Below are positions 1-9,606 of a stretch of 64,000 bases of DNA, piece by piece. The position numbers and the translations under genes are program-made. Location: NCBI RefSeq assembly GCF_003576645.1, contig NC_044920.1:24797939-24861938 (forward strand), in the 5' to 3' direction. The stretch is from Ipomoea triloba (taxonomy: Eukaryota > Streptophyta > Magnoliopsida > Solanales > Convolvulaceae). Positions within the stretch are counted from its first letter, which is position 1. Each line of letters begins with the position of its first letter. The notes under the pieces were generated by a model, which saw only the letters and a program-made list of their open reading frames with translations, searched no databases and was not told where the DNA came from.

Positions 1-723
1 CTGGGCATGAAGAAGTTGACCGGTATGATAATCTCTCAACCTGCTACAAGCATTTAATAACATTGAGAAGGTAAATTGTGTAGGACAAACTTCAGTCCTC
101 AGCATGCTTCGGAAAAGTTTAAGACTTTCTCTCATCTCACCATTTTCTATGTGTCCAAAAATGAAAGAATTCCAGGCAACTGAATCTGCATGAGCCATGC
201 AGCGAAAGACTTTGTATGCAGAGTCCAAATCCCCACAGTTCGAATACGTCCCTAGTAGAGAAGTCTGAATGGGGACATTGTCCAAGAAACCAAACTTCAA
301 ACACTGGGCATGTACTGCAGAACCCAAAGTTCGATTCTTTATGGTAGATGATGCTTGTAAGAGGCTCGTAAAGGTGGACCCGTTTGGTCTGAGCCTCTCG
401 TTTTGCAACTGAGAAAGTAGTCGGAAAACCAAAACGCCAAGGTGGGGACTAGAAGAATATGCAGAAATGAGGGCATTATAAGTGACTGTACTTCTCTGAG
501 GCATATTGTCGAACAGTGCCCGAGCGTCCGTAAGGGATCCGCATCTGGCATACATGGAGAGAATGTTGTTGTATACATATGGGGACTTTGAAGTCGTGGG
601 TGCAAAGGTGAGAATGAGTCCATGGAGCTCCCGCGCTTTCCTGACCAATGTTATGGAGGCGCACTTTTGAACTAGGAGTGGGAGGTCTATTATGGAGGAA
701 GAAGCCTCCAGTGATGGTGGCAT
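1..723 (-). CDS. Pentatricopeptide repeat (PPR) protein, N-terminal 241 codons, cut by window edge
   Basis: Read on the minus strand from the ATG at 723-721, the frame is open for 241 codons to base 1, so the C-terminus lies outside the window. In-frame stops lie just upstream of this ATG. The protein shows plant PLS-type PPR repeats, for example the segments VYNNILSMYARCGSLTDARA, VTYNALISAYSS, TSLLGTYSNCGDLDSAYKVF and VAWNSFIFGHIENGEMRESL, about 30-35 residues apart. Such proteins normally act in mitochondria or chloroplasts on RNA editing, splicing or stability. From memory the order of segments resembles Arabidopsis At3g50420, but this was not checked. No intron is seen, as usual for plant PPR genes. 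The C-terminal E/DYW part that would decide an editing role is not visible. Confidence 0.9.
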   Translation of the reverse strand, partial: MPPSLEASSSIIDLPLLVQKCASITLVRKARELHGLILTFAPTTSKSPYVYNNILSMYARCGSLTDARALFDNMPQRSTVTYNALISAYSSSPHLGVLVFRLLSQLQNERLRPNGSTFTSLLQASSTIKNRTLGSAVHAQCLKFGFLDNVPIQTSLLGTYSNCGDLDSAYKVFRCMAHADSVAWNSFIFGHIENGEMRESLKLFRSMLRTEVCPTQFTFSMLLNACSRLRDYHTGQLLHAQ

Positions 724-1244
724 AAAGCAACTGTTGATCGATGATTTGCCAATTCCGTGTCTTGTTTATGCGAATTAGCCACTTGGACAATTTTTAGCCA
801 CAAGCACCCAGAAAAACAATGAGTGTCTAGATTTTTTCTTTTTTACACGTTAGGTTCCCGTGCATACTTAGAACTCCCGGCCCGCTTAGGCCTTCTTCAA
901 TAGTGGATTTTTATTATAATTTTTTAATAATGTGATTAGGAAAGATAATACGGTAGAAAAATAAAAAAGAAAATAAAAATAAAGAAAAACTGATTAATTA
1001 AAAAAAAGAAGAAGAATACAGCAGACTAATAACACAACACGCTAAGCTGAACGCGCCCACGGGGCGCCCTTTGTGGCCTCCACACGTTGTAACATGCAAC
1101 CAATCAAATTTAAGTGGGGCCCGCTAGATTGCAAAACCTCTTATTTGTAGAAGGGTCTCACTTTTTCTCTCTCTTCCCTCTCTCTCTTTCAAGGTGTCAA
1201 ATTCTTTCTTAAAAACTGTGATAATATTGCTATTGGGGACAACC
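724..1244. other. Intergenic region upstream of the PPR gene
   Basis: No coding sequence is supported. The stretch holds an A-rich tract (about 940-1015), a GC-richer block (1040-1090) and a pyrimidine tract (about 1160-1195). It is the presumed promoter side of the minus-strand PPR gene, but I cannot point to a firm TATA box. Confidence 0.4.
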
Positions 1245-1247
1245 TTA

Positions 1248-1578
1248 GAGCATACCTATCAAGGGTTTTTACATGGTGTATGTCAGAGCAATTGATGACT
1301 TGGATGAGATACAATGGAAGAGAGAGAATGATAGGGAACTTCTGCAAGAGTAAAGTTTTTTGCAGGTAAATGGGACCCACTGACGCAATGGACAGTTGCG
1401 TCAGGCACGCGTGAAACGCACTTATAGTGCACGCGTGCCTGACCTTCTGTTATTATTGTTGTTGTTTTTTTTTTTAAAATCATATTTGTTTTTTTTTTCT
1501 CCTTCCATTTTCTCTTTCCTAATTACACTTACAAAAACTACTCAAAAATCGCGAAAAATTCCATTGATAAGGATGCTC
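1248..1578. mobile_element. Tourist-like (PIF/Harbinger-type) MITE
   Basis: A 331-bp element is flanked by the 3-bp direct repeat TTA (1245-1247 and 1579-1581), the usual PIF/Harbinger target duplication. Its ends are imperfect inverted repeats: GAGCATACCTATCAAGGG on the left and, on the other strand from the right end, GAGCATCCTTATCAATGG. It has no transposase ORF, so it is non-autonomous. A strong hairpin sits in its middle (separate entry). Confidence 0.75.
1401..1442. repeat. Nested perfect inverted repeat inside the Tourist-like MITE
   Basis: TCAGGCACGCGTG (1401-1413) is matched perfectly by its reverse complement at 1430-1442. The spacer contains a second perfect hairpin, GCACT-TAT-AGTGC (1418-1430), overlapping the right arm by one base. 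Confidence 0.85.
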
Positions 1579-1581
1579 TTA

Positions 1582-2182
1582 GTGTCACGGGTATACAGTT
1601 CGGCGTAGCACACAACGCTTGTGCGGTGTCCCGGTCCTCTCATACCTCGTGGACTAACCTTACTCGCATACGTGCTAAACTGGTTTCACCCTGCCATAAC
1701 CTCATCAGAGAAACGACAATAATATAGTTACCCGCATATGTACTTGTTAAACTGATTTCGCCCTGCTATAAGAGAAACGACAATAATATAGTTCTTGACC
1801 AATGCGTCTTTCGAATCGCATGAGTCCTCTTCATAGTCAAGTCCAAGATTAGTGACAAACTCCCAAACTTAACCAAATATGACTTGACCAGATTTTAGCA
1901 TCTAAAGTAAAACAATCCTTAACATTATTGTTGCTCCATTTACCTATAATTCAAACTAACCAGTTGACCCATTGGCGTAAGTAGCCTCAAAATTAGCCGG
2001 CGACGCTGACTTTTCATAGTGGATTGTGGGCTCTTAATTTAGCTATTCATTACATGTTTGTCCAGATTGAAAGCATGCGCTGTTGGCTGATAGGCACTTA
2101 TTTGTCTTGACTAATAACCACGCAGACTTTTCAATACTAAAATAATAAAGCTTTGGGCCCTGATGCTGTGGATTGGTTAATC
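1582..2182. other. Intergenic region and promoter side of the methylesterase gene
   Basis: No coding sequence is seen. A segment of about 30-40 bp beginning with an ACTGGTTTCACCCTGC-like motif and ending AGAGAAACGACAATAATATA occurs twice (about 1678-1729 and 1750-1786), a small direct repeat. A clear TATA box was not found. Confidence 0.4.
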
Positions 2183-3742
2183 ATGGATGAGAGAAAGAAG
2201 CACTTTGTACTGGTTCACGGAGCTTGCCATGGTGCGTGGTGCTGGTATAAGGTCGCGACCCTCCTTAGAGCGGAGGGTCACAAAGTAAGCGCCCTCGACA
2301 TGGCGGCCTCGGGGATTCATCCCAAACTCGCAGAACAAGTGAGTTCCATGGAGGAATACAATGAACCCTTGACGGAATTCATGGCTGCCTTGCCGGCGGA
2401 TGAGAAGGTGGTTCTGGTAGGCCATAGCATAGGTGGGGTCAACGTATCACTTGCTATGGAGAGTTTCCCTCACAAGATATCTGTTGCTGTGTTTGTCACT
2501 GCCTCCATGTATGGCCCTGATCTAAGCTTTCTTGCCGTGCAACAAGAGGTATATATACATATTATCTTCTTCTCTTTTTAATTAATACTTTGCAAGAACA
2601 AAATTAATATATGGTGTTGATTTACTGGTGATCAAAATCATATACAGTTTCATCGACAACTGGAATCTAACATGGACCAAAAAACTCAGTACAGTAAGGG
2701 AAAAGACAACGAAGACCGCCCGGTCTCCGTCCTCTTTGGTAATGAGACGCTAGAAAAGCTTATATATCAGCTCTCTCCTCCAGAGGTTAGTGGATTTTTT
2801 TTAATTTTTTATTTTGAAAGCTGTTCTTGAGTTAAAAAAAAAAACCAAGAATCTTTTTCTTGGAGAGATAAATATTCAAATTGCATGTGCTGTCAACAAT
2901 TGATTCATAAATTGCATGTGCTGTCAGTAATTGCCCAGTAGCTAGCATGCTTTTTTTTTATTTATAGTAAGCTCATAATTGCTATCTAAAATGGTTATTG
3001 AAAGGTATTGTTTTGTGATTTTAATGGGTAAAGGATTTTAAAGAGATAAATTGGTTTAGTTTGTTCATAGCTGACTTGTTTAAATTAAAAAGATTAATAG
3101 ATGGCTTGACTGCTGGCTTGATAATCACAAGGTTACAAGTTTTATTTTCTGTGGGAGTAGTTTATTAACTTTTTTGATTTGAGCCGGCCAATTGTGAACA
3201 ACTTAAACTGATTTATCTTTTTGCAATTTTTTATGGACGAAAGTCACAAGACAAAATTTACTCTATATAACCCCTCAAATAGTGACTTAGTGATTCTTGT
3301 CACTCAAAAAACTCTCACATTTGTAGTTATTAAGTCCGACCAAAGTAGCTGAGTTGCTCACTAGCTAGCGTGATCTTGAGAGTATAAGTAACAAAATCTT
3401 TTTTCTAGGAAGATATATACAAAATAAACTAACAATTAACGAACATTGAATCAGGATTTGACATTGGCAAAGTTGTTGGTACGAGGCTTGCCATTGTTTG
3501 AAGACGGAAATGGTGAGGGGTATGCAGTGACTAAGGAAAAATATGGATCAGTTAAGCGAGCTTATGTGGTTTGTGGCAAAGATAAGTTGTCGAAGGAGGA
3601 GTATCAACGGTGGGTAATCCATATGAATCCCCCCGACGAGGTCTGCCTCATCCCCGACGCCGATCACGTGCCCATGTTCTCCCAGCCTCATCAACTCTGC
3701 TCTTCTCTGCAACTCATCTCCCAAAAATATCACCACTGTTGA
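2183..3742 (+). CDS. Methylesterase (MES/SABP2-like alpha/beta hydrolase), three exons, complete
   Basis: Exons 2183-2548, 2648-2785 and 3455-3742 join in frame across GT-AG introns to give 263 residues, close to the roughly 260 of the plant MES/hydroxynitrile-lyase family. The start ATG gives MDERKKHFVLVHGACHGAWC, the family's conserved N-terminus with the oxyanion-hole HGACHG motif. The nucleophile elbow is GHSIGG. By family alignment the catalytic Asp is in VVCGKDK and the catalytic His in DADHVPMF, so the triad looks intact. Family members hydrolyse methyl salicylate, methyl jasmonate or methyl-IAA; monoterpene indole alkaloid esterases also belong here, so the substrate cannot be given. 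It is a stand-alone gene between the PPR gene and the first CYP76 gene. Confidence 0.9.
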
Positions 3743-3765
3743 TGATGATGATGATGATGATGATG
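3741..3765. repeat. (GAT)n microsatellite
   Basis: About eight GAT units begin within the stop codon of the methylesterase gene and run into its 3' untranslated region. Confidence 0.9.
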
Positions 3766-3884
3766 CATGTCCAGCAATAAGAGGTCGTATACACTATATT
3801 TAACATAAAGTTTATTCATAATAAATAGAATCCTAGCTAGATCATTATTTATGTGTTATACATCATATTTAACATTAAGATAAG

Positions 3885-5674
3885 TTAAAAGGGAATAGGG
3901 ATAGCCCTAAGAGGACAAGCTTTAGCCAATGTAATGCCAAACTTTTCCTCCATGTCCAAATCCTGTGGTGCAAGGTTGCCATCAAGCTTCCACTGGAACG
4001 AGTTTAGTAATGATCCCAACATTACTGGAACTATTCTCATTGACATTGGCAATCCTGGGCAAATTCTTCTCCCCGCCCCAAATGGTATAAGTTCAAAATC
4101 CAGACCTCTAATATCCATTTCTAAATTCCAAAACCTCTTGGGATTGAAGGTTAATGGTCTTTCCCAAATGCTGGAGTCGCGCCCAATAGCCCACACATTG
4201 ACTAGAATTTGTGAATCCTTAAGAATAGTGTATCCACATAAATTCACGTCTTGTTCAACTTTACGTGGAATCAATGAAACCGGTGGGTGCATTCTACAGG
4301 TTTCTTTCACAATGCATTGCAAGTAAGGCAATCGAATAACATCATCTTCTTGTATTAGCTTACCTTTACCAATAACATCTGCAAGCTCCGCTTGTGTTTT
4401 TTTCATGGTCTCTGGGTTTTTAAAAAGTTCTGTCATTGCCCACTCTAATAAGGTTGATGATGTATCCGTACCCGCAACAAATAAATCCTATTAATATGTA
4501 TGATAGTGCTGTTAAGATTCAATATAGCAAAGATCAAAAGATAACTAATTGAAGAAGATCAACATATATACCAAGCACACATGCAAAATGTGAGTAGTAT
4601 CAATCTCCTCTGGTCTTTCTTGGCTGATGTTAAGAAGTGAATCTAATACATCAACATTTTTGGTGCCCATCACTTTTCTCTCTTCCAGCCGTTCATCCAC
4701 CAAATCTTTGAATAGGTTGAGCACCTTAGTGAAATAACCTGTCATGCGCCGCCTTGAACCCTGGGGATCAAACTTTTCAAGAAAGGGAAAGTAATCAACC
4801 AGGTTGGGCTTTCCAGCTTCCTCCATGATGTTCCAAACCAATTCTTTGAATTCTTTGGCAGAATCCGAATAAGGGTCGGTTAAATCCTTAGAGAAAACGG
4901 TGTTAGACAGCAAATTCAGGGTAGTTCTGAAAGCTGCACGCCCAAGATCCACCGCTTCCCCCATCTGTGTTGAGTAAATATAATATAAACATAAATGTGT
5001 AGTCCAACTATCAGTTTATACTTTTAGTGGAGATAGAACACATGCTTCAATTCGGTATCAGAGCCTTGATGAGTCACATGAGGGGGTTGAGTATAAATAT
5101 AATATAAACATAAATATACAGTCCAACTATCAGCTTAGTCTTTTAGTTGAGATAGAGCACATGATTCAATTACCTGGCTTTTATTTTGGCAGTAGATAAT
5201 CAGCTCCAGGATTTTTGTAACCCTCAGTTGCTGGTTGTTGTCGAGCTTAGTGGCAGAAAAGATGTTGGAATTCATGATCTTGCGGAGGGTTCTCCACTTG
5301 GATGCGACAGGGAGCCAAGCAACAGAGACTTGGTGGTGGTTGAGAGCTGTCAGGGAATCAGGGATTGACCGAGTGGAAAAGGCTAAGTCTTGCTTTTGTA
5401 GAGCTTGTTTGGCCATGGCGGATGAAGAAATGACCACTGTGTTTATCATGCCCAGTTTTAGATTCATGACCGGACCATATTTCTGGGCTAGCCGGGCTAA
5501 GAATTTGTGAGGTTGCCCTCCCACCAAGTGAAGGTTTCCGATCACCGGCAATGGAAATGGCCCCGGTGGAAACTTTTTGCCTACACTCTTACTACTTCTT
5601 TTTGCTAATAAACAGAGGCATTGGAGAAAAGTCCATGCAAACAATACAGCTACTACAATGCTCTGGAAATTCAT
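3885..5674 (-). CDS. CYP76-family cytochrome P450 (geraniol 8-hydroxylase-like) with an extra TE-derived intron
   Basis: Minus-strand exons 5674-5174, 4964-4572 and 4487-3885 join in frame to 498 residues. Landmarks in order: an N-terminal membrane anchor, the proline-rich hinge PPGPFPLPVIGN, I-helix AGTDTSS, K-helix KETCR near residue 360, PKRF where the family usually has PERF, and the heme loop FGAGRRICPGLP with the Cys ligand near residue 441. It is an ER-anchored monooxygenase needing P450 reductase. The family includes geraniol 8-hydroxylases of iridoid synthesis, but substrate cannot be read from sequence. The 84-bp intron at 4571-4488 matches the single intron of the other cluster copies. 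The 209-bp intron at 5173-4965 is absent from all of them and consists of a mini-retrotransposon. Unspliced, it would stop translation after about 12 codons. Opposite in orientation to the other full-length copies. Confidence 0.88.
4968..5171 (+). mobile_element. TRIM-like miniature LTR retrotransposon forming a P450 intron
   Basis: Two direct repeats of about 85 bp (4968-5052 and 5085-5171) flank only 32 bp of internal sequence. The internal part starts with CGGTATCAGAGCC, close to the initiator-Met primer site TGGTATCAGAGC, and ends in a polypurine ATGAGGGGG just before the right repeat. That is the layout of terminal-repeat retrotransposons in miniature. Flanking 5-mers ATCTG (4963-4967) and ACCTG (5172-5176) differ at one base and fit a decayed target duplication. 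The outer ends (TGTTGAG...TTCAATT) are not canonical TG...CA, so boundaries may be off by a few bases. It lies antisense to the host gene. Confidence 0.75.
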
Positions 5675-6030
5675 TCTCTGATCTCTCTCTCTCTAATTAG
5701 TTCTAGGCAGGCCGGAATTGAATTGAATGGCAATCGACTTCAGTCTCAGGTCTTGACGGTAAAGCATGCTTTGTCGCTTTCATCCAACCATCCTTTCTTG
5801 GCTCATTAATTTCATTGTACACTTCTATATCAGATCCTTACAATTAGTACAATTATTGCATGCTAGTGCATGACAGCAGTAATTGTACTCGTGGTAATTA
5901 TTACTATTTGTTACTTCAATTCAGTTTATAGTAGTTGTACTCAGAAATTTTATTTGAAGATAAATTTCCCCAAAGAATTGATAAATCAGCCTAAATCGAC
6001 TCAGATCAAGAAGGTCAATAGGCCACTTAA
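5675..6030. other. Promoter side of the minus-strand CYP76 gene
   Basis: No coding sequence is supported. A CT-rich tract just upstream of the ATG (about 5676-5697) corresponds to the GA-rich leader immediately before the ATG in the other CYP76 copies. Confidence 0.4.
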
Positions 6031-6051
6031 GTTGGAAATTCGCAGCCTTGA

Positions 6052-6170
6052 ATCGGTGAACCATGCTTACCTAGCTAAACTTGGCTGGAGGTTCCTCAAC
6101 GAGGAGGATAGCCTGTGGGTTAAAGTCTTCAAAGCCAAATATACAAGTGGTGACCACTTGTATATTTGGC
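6052..6170 (+). pseudogene. LINE reverse-transcriptase remnant (zinc-binding region)
   Basis: A short plus-strand frame contains LAKLGWRFLNEEDSLWVKVF, typical of the linker after the reverse transcriptase of plant LINEs. No catalytic part of the enzyme is present, so this is a truncated remnant. Confidence 0.7.
6134..6170. repeat. Perfect 17-bp inverted repeat with a 3-nt loop
   Basis: GCCAAATATACAAGTGG (6134-6150), loop TGA, then its exact reverse complement (6154-6170). The left arm continues the LINE remnant, so the right arm looks like a local inverted duplication at its broken end. Confidence 0.9.
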
Positions 6171-7024
6171 GCCAATGATAGCTTGTAAACTTGTAATGTG
6201 TGTATATATATAATATATATATAACAATCCAAAATTTTCTCAATTATTTTCGGAAAATAATTTTGAAATATCTCCCCCAATTTTTTTTTCTACTGCTAAA
6301 ATCATTTATTTAAATTTTGTGAATCAAAAATATTTTGAGATTATGTTACAATTATTATTATATGGATAAAATATTTTTTTAATCCATTATCCTGATGTAT
6401 ATATATGTTCACGGTCATGGATATACGTATGCAGAATTCCTAAACACAATATGTTAAGTATATTAATTTATTGATTTAGTGATTTAGGGTTGTGGCAGAC
6501 ACTTTTTAAAATCTAATGGGTAATGAAATTACTATCTTTCTCTCTCTTTCGGCTGAACATTTTAGAGAAGACAAAATATTAAAAAGTTGAAAGTACCTGG
6601 GATCAAACCAGAAATTAGAACCCGGTTACCAGTTAAAATTGACTGGAATTTCATTGCTATTCAACTAAAACGACCGGTCCACAGACGCGACCCGGTCACA
6701 ACCTGGTCCGCACGTTCACATTCTTTCGGCTGGACCGGTCAACTTTGATTATCAAATTTGGTCAACTACTCTTTCACCCCTTATTAACGGCAAAACGAAC
6801 TAACCAAATGTATTTATATGTATTCTTTTGTTTCAGTTGAATTTCAAAAAAATAAAAATTGTTTCAGTTATTTTCAGACCGTCGCCGCCGGCCGCCGGTT
6901 CCCATATGGCAATTGGTCTGTCCTAAAAAAATTTATAAATTTTGGTATTTATCACTTGGCGCAGTTGAATATTGCTAATTTGAAAATTGAAATTCATTAA
7001 TTATAATTTATAAATAAATACAAA

Positions 7025-7475
7025 ATGGTAATCAAATTATTGTGTAAAACCTCCCTGCTCTGTACCGCCGGCAGAGCTGTCTCTTCTCATTCTAGTCGTT
7101 CATTACTCACCCTTCGAACGCCTGAACTTCCTTTCAGAGCTCAAGGTTGATTTTTATTTGTTTTGTTTTTTTTTTTTAATATTTGTTTTCAAGAACATTG
7201 AGTTTCCGGTTCTAATTTGGGTAAATATTATCTGGGTTTTTCTTGTTTCAGGGAAATTGAAGAAGGGTAGCATTGGGATTTACCTGACTACGCGGTGTTC
7301 ATCGATGAGTTCGTCGGCATCGTTGCCGGAGAAACAGGCGGAACAAGTGGACAGGATATTGGCGGGGAGAAATGATGATCATGGAGGGGTGATTGTTGAG
7401 ATGACGAATGAACCCTTGGACTCTTCTCTCTTCGTTACTTTGCTTCGGGCCTCAATTTCTCAATGGAGACAGCAG
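7025..7475 (+). pseudogene. Duplicate 5' part of the Nudix gene (exons 1-2 only)
   Basis: Exons 7025-7145 and 7252-7475 have the same sequence as exons 1 and 2 of the full Nudix gene at 8691. No further Nudix exon follows before the second copy begins. If the duplication is real, this is an orphan 5' fragment with its own promoter; if it is an assembly error it does not exist. The N at the junction favours the second reading. Confidence 0.7.
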
Positions 7476-7695
7476 GTAATCATGATCCCTTTCTTTTTCA
7501 TTTCTAGGGATAGGGTTCTGGAGTTGAGATAGAGCTAAAGAATGAAGATTGCAATATTTAGTTGCTATTGCCTTGGCGAAATGATTTATTGGAAATTATA
7601 ACTGAATTTTAGTTGTGATGAAAGTTTTCATGACATGGAGCTTTGTTTTCCAAGCCATCCTTTTCTGTAAACAGTTTTAAATAGTTGAAATTATT

Positions 7696-7925
7696 GCCAA
7701 AGACCTCGTGGTCTAAGTAGCACCAGGTTTACACTTCCACTTGGAAGGGAGTGGGTTCGAGCCTAAGTGGAGGCAACTGTTGACTCTTTATGCTTCGGTA
7801 CTTTGAGAAAGTAGCTATGAACAGATACTACATTTTAACAGACTCAGTTCTTCACACAGCTTATAACAAATATTTTCCTATTTTTAGCATCTGAATTGTG
7901 CCTTTTTTTTTTTTTTTTTTTTTTT
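7696..7925 (+). repeat. tRNA-derived SINE-like element, first copy
   Basis: The element starts GCCAAAGACCTCGTGGTC, has a pol III B-box-like GGTTCGAGCC at 7754-7763 and ends in a long poly-T tract. It sits in the intron after Nudix exon 2. A divergent 5' piece of the same family occurs near 42384. Confidence 0.55.
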
Positions 7926-8690
7926 TCNTTGAAATATCTCCCCCAATTTTTTTTTCTACTGCTAAAATCATTTATTTAAATTTTGTGAATCAAAAATATT
8001 TTGAGATTATGTTACAATTATTATTATATGGATAAAATATTTTTTTAATCCATTATCCTGATGTATATATATGTTCACGGTCATGGATATACGTATGCAG
8101 AATTCCTAAACACAATATGTTAAGTATATTAATTTATTGATTTAGTGATTTAGGGTTGTGGCAGACACTTTTTAAAATCTAATGGGTAATGAAATTACTA
8201 TCTTTCTCTCTCTTTCGGCTGAACATTTTAGAGAAGACAAAATATTAAAAAGTTGAAAGTACCTGGGATCAAACCAGAAATTAGAACCCGGTTACCAGTT
8301 AAAATTGACTGGAATTTCATTGCTATTCAACTAAAACGACCGGTCCACAGACGCGACCCGGTCACAACCTGGTCCGCACGTTCACATTCTTTCGGCTGGA
8401 CCGGTCAACTTTGATTATCAAATTTGGTCAACTACTCTTTCACCCCTTATTAACGGCAAAACGAACTAACCAAATGTATTTATATGTATTCTTTTGTTTC
8501 AGTTGAATTTCAAAAAAATAAAAATTGTTTCAGTTATTTTCAGACCGTCGCCGCCGGCCGCCGGTTCCCATATGGCAATTGGTCTGTCCTAAAAAAATTT
8601 ATAAATTTTGGTATTTATCACTTGGCGCAGTTGAATATTGCTAATTTGAAAATTGAAATTCATTAATTATAATTTATAAATAAATACAAA

Positions 8691-9575
8691 ATGGTAATCA
8701 AATTATTGTGTAAAACCTCCCTGCTCTGTACCGCCGGCAGAGCTGTCTCTTCTCATTCTAGTCGTTCATTACTCACCCTTCGAACGCCTGAACTTCCTTT
8801 CAGAGCTCAAGGTTGATTTTTATTTGTTTTGTTTTTTTTTTTTAATATTTGTTTTCAAGAACATTGAGTTTCCGGTTCTAATTTGGGTAAATATTATCTG
8901 GGTTTTTCTTGTTTCAGGGAAATTGAAGAAGGGTAGCATTGGGATTTACCTGACTACGCGGTGTTCATCGATGAGTTCGTCGGCATCGTTGCCGGAGAAA
9001 CAGGCGGAACAAGTGGACAGGATATTGGCGGGGAGAAATGATGATCATGGAGGGGTGATTGTTGAGATGACGAATGAACCCTTGGACTCTTCTCTCTTCG
9101 TTACTTTGCTTCGGGCCTCAATTTCTCAATGGAGACAGCAGGTAATCATGATCCCTTTCTTTTTCATTTCTAGGGATAGGGTTCTGGAGTTGAGATAGAG
9201 CTAAAGAATGAAGATTGCAATATTTAGTTGCTATTGCCTTGGCGAAATGATTTATTGGAAATTATAACTGAATTTTAGTTGTGATGAAAGTTTTCATGAC
9301 ATGGAGCTTTGTTTTCCAAGCCATCCTTTTCTGTAAACAGTTTTAAATAGTTGAAATTATTGCCAAAGACCTCGTGGTCTAAGTAGCACCAGGTTTACAC
9401 TTCCACTTGGAAGGGAGTGGGTTCGAGCCTAAGTGGAGGCAACTGTTGACTCTTTATGCTTCGGTACTTTGAGAAAGTAGCTATGAACAGATACTACATT
9501 TTAACAGACTCAGTTCTTCACACAGCTTATAACAAATATTTTCCTATTTTTAGCATCTGAATTGTGCCTTTTTTN

Positions 9576-9606
<31 letters not shown>

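Larger units (their letters stand above)
6263..9579. repeat. 1.67-kb direct tandem duplication with N at the junction (likely assembly artefact)
   Basis: Sequence from 6263 recurs from 7929 at an offset of 1666 bases, with no difference seen in the lines compared, introns and untranslated DNA included. The first copy ends in a poly-T run followed by a single N at 7928; the second ends in a poly-T run that also has a single N (9575). A recent real duplication is possible. Two overlapping contigs placed end to end across a homopolymer would give the same picture. Confidence 0.85.

Noticed and set aside
339..790. Minus-strand frames of 94 and 104 codons
   Set aside because: They are out-of-frame shadows of the PPR gene, which reads continuously in another frame from 723 to 1.
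6818..7000. 60-codon frame, repeated at 8484
   Set aside because: Lies in the Nudix promoter, has no family likeness, and its repetition only reflects the 1.67-kb duplication.
7696..7925. Possible tRNA gene (A/B-box-like motifs)
   Set aside because: No cloverleaf can be formed; structure and poly-T tail fit a SINE.
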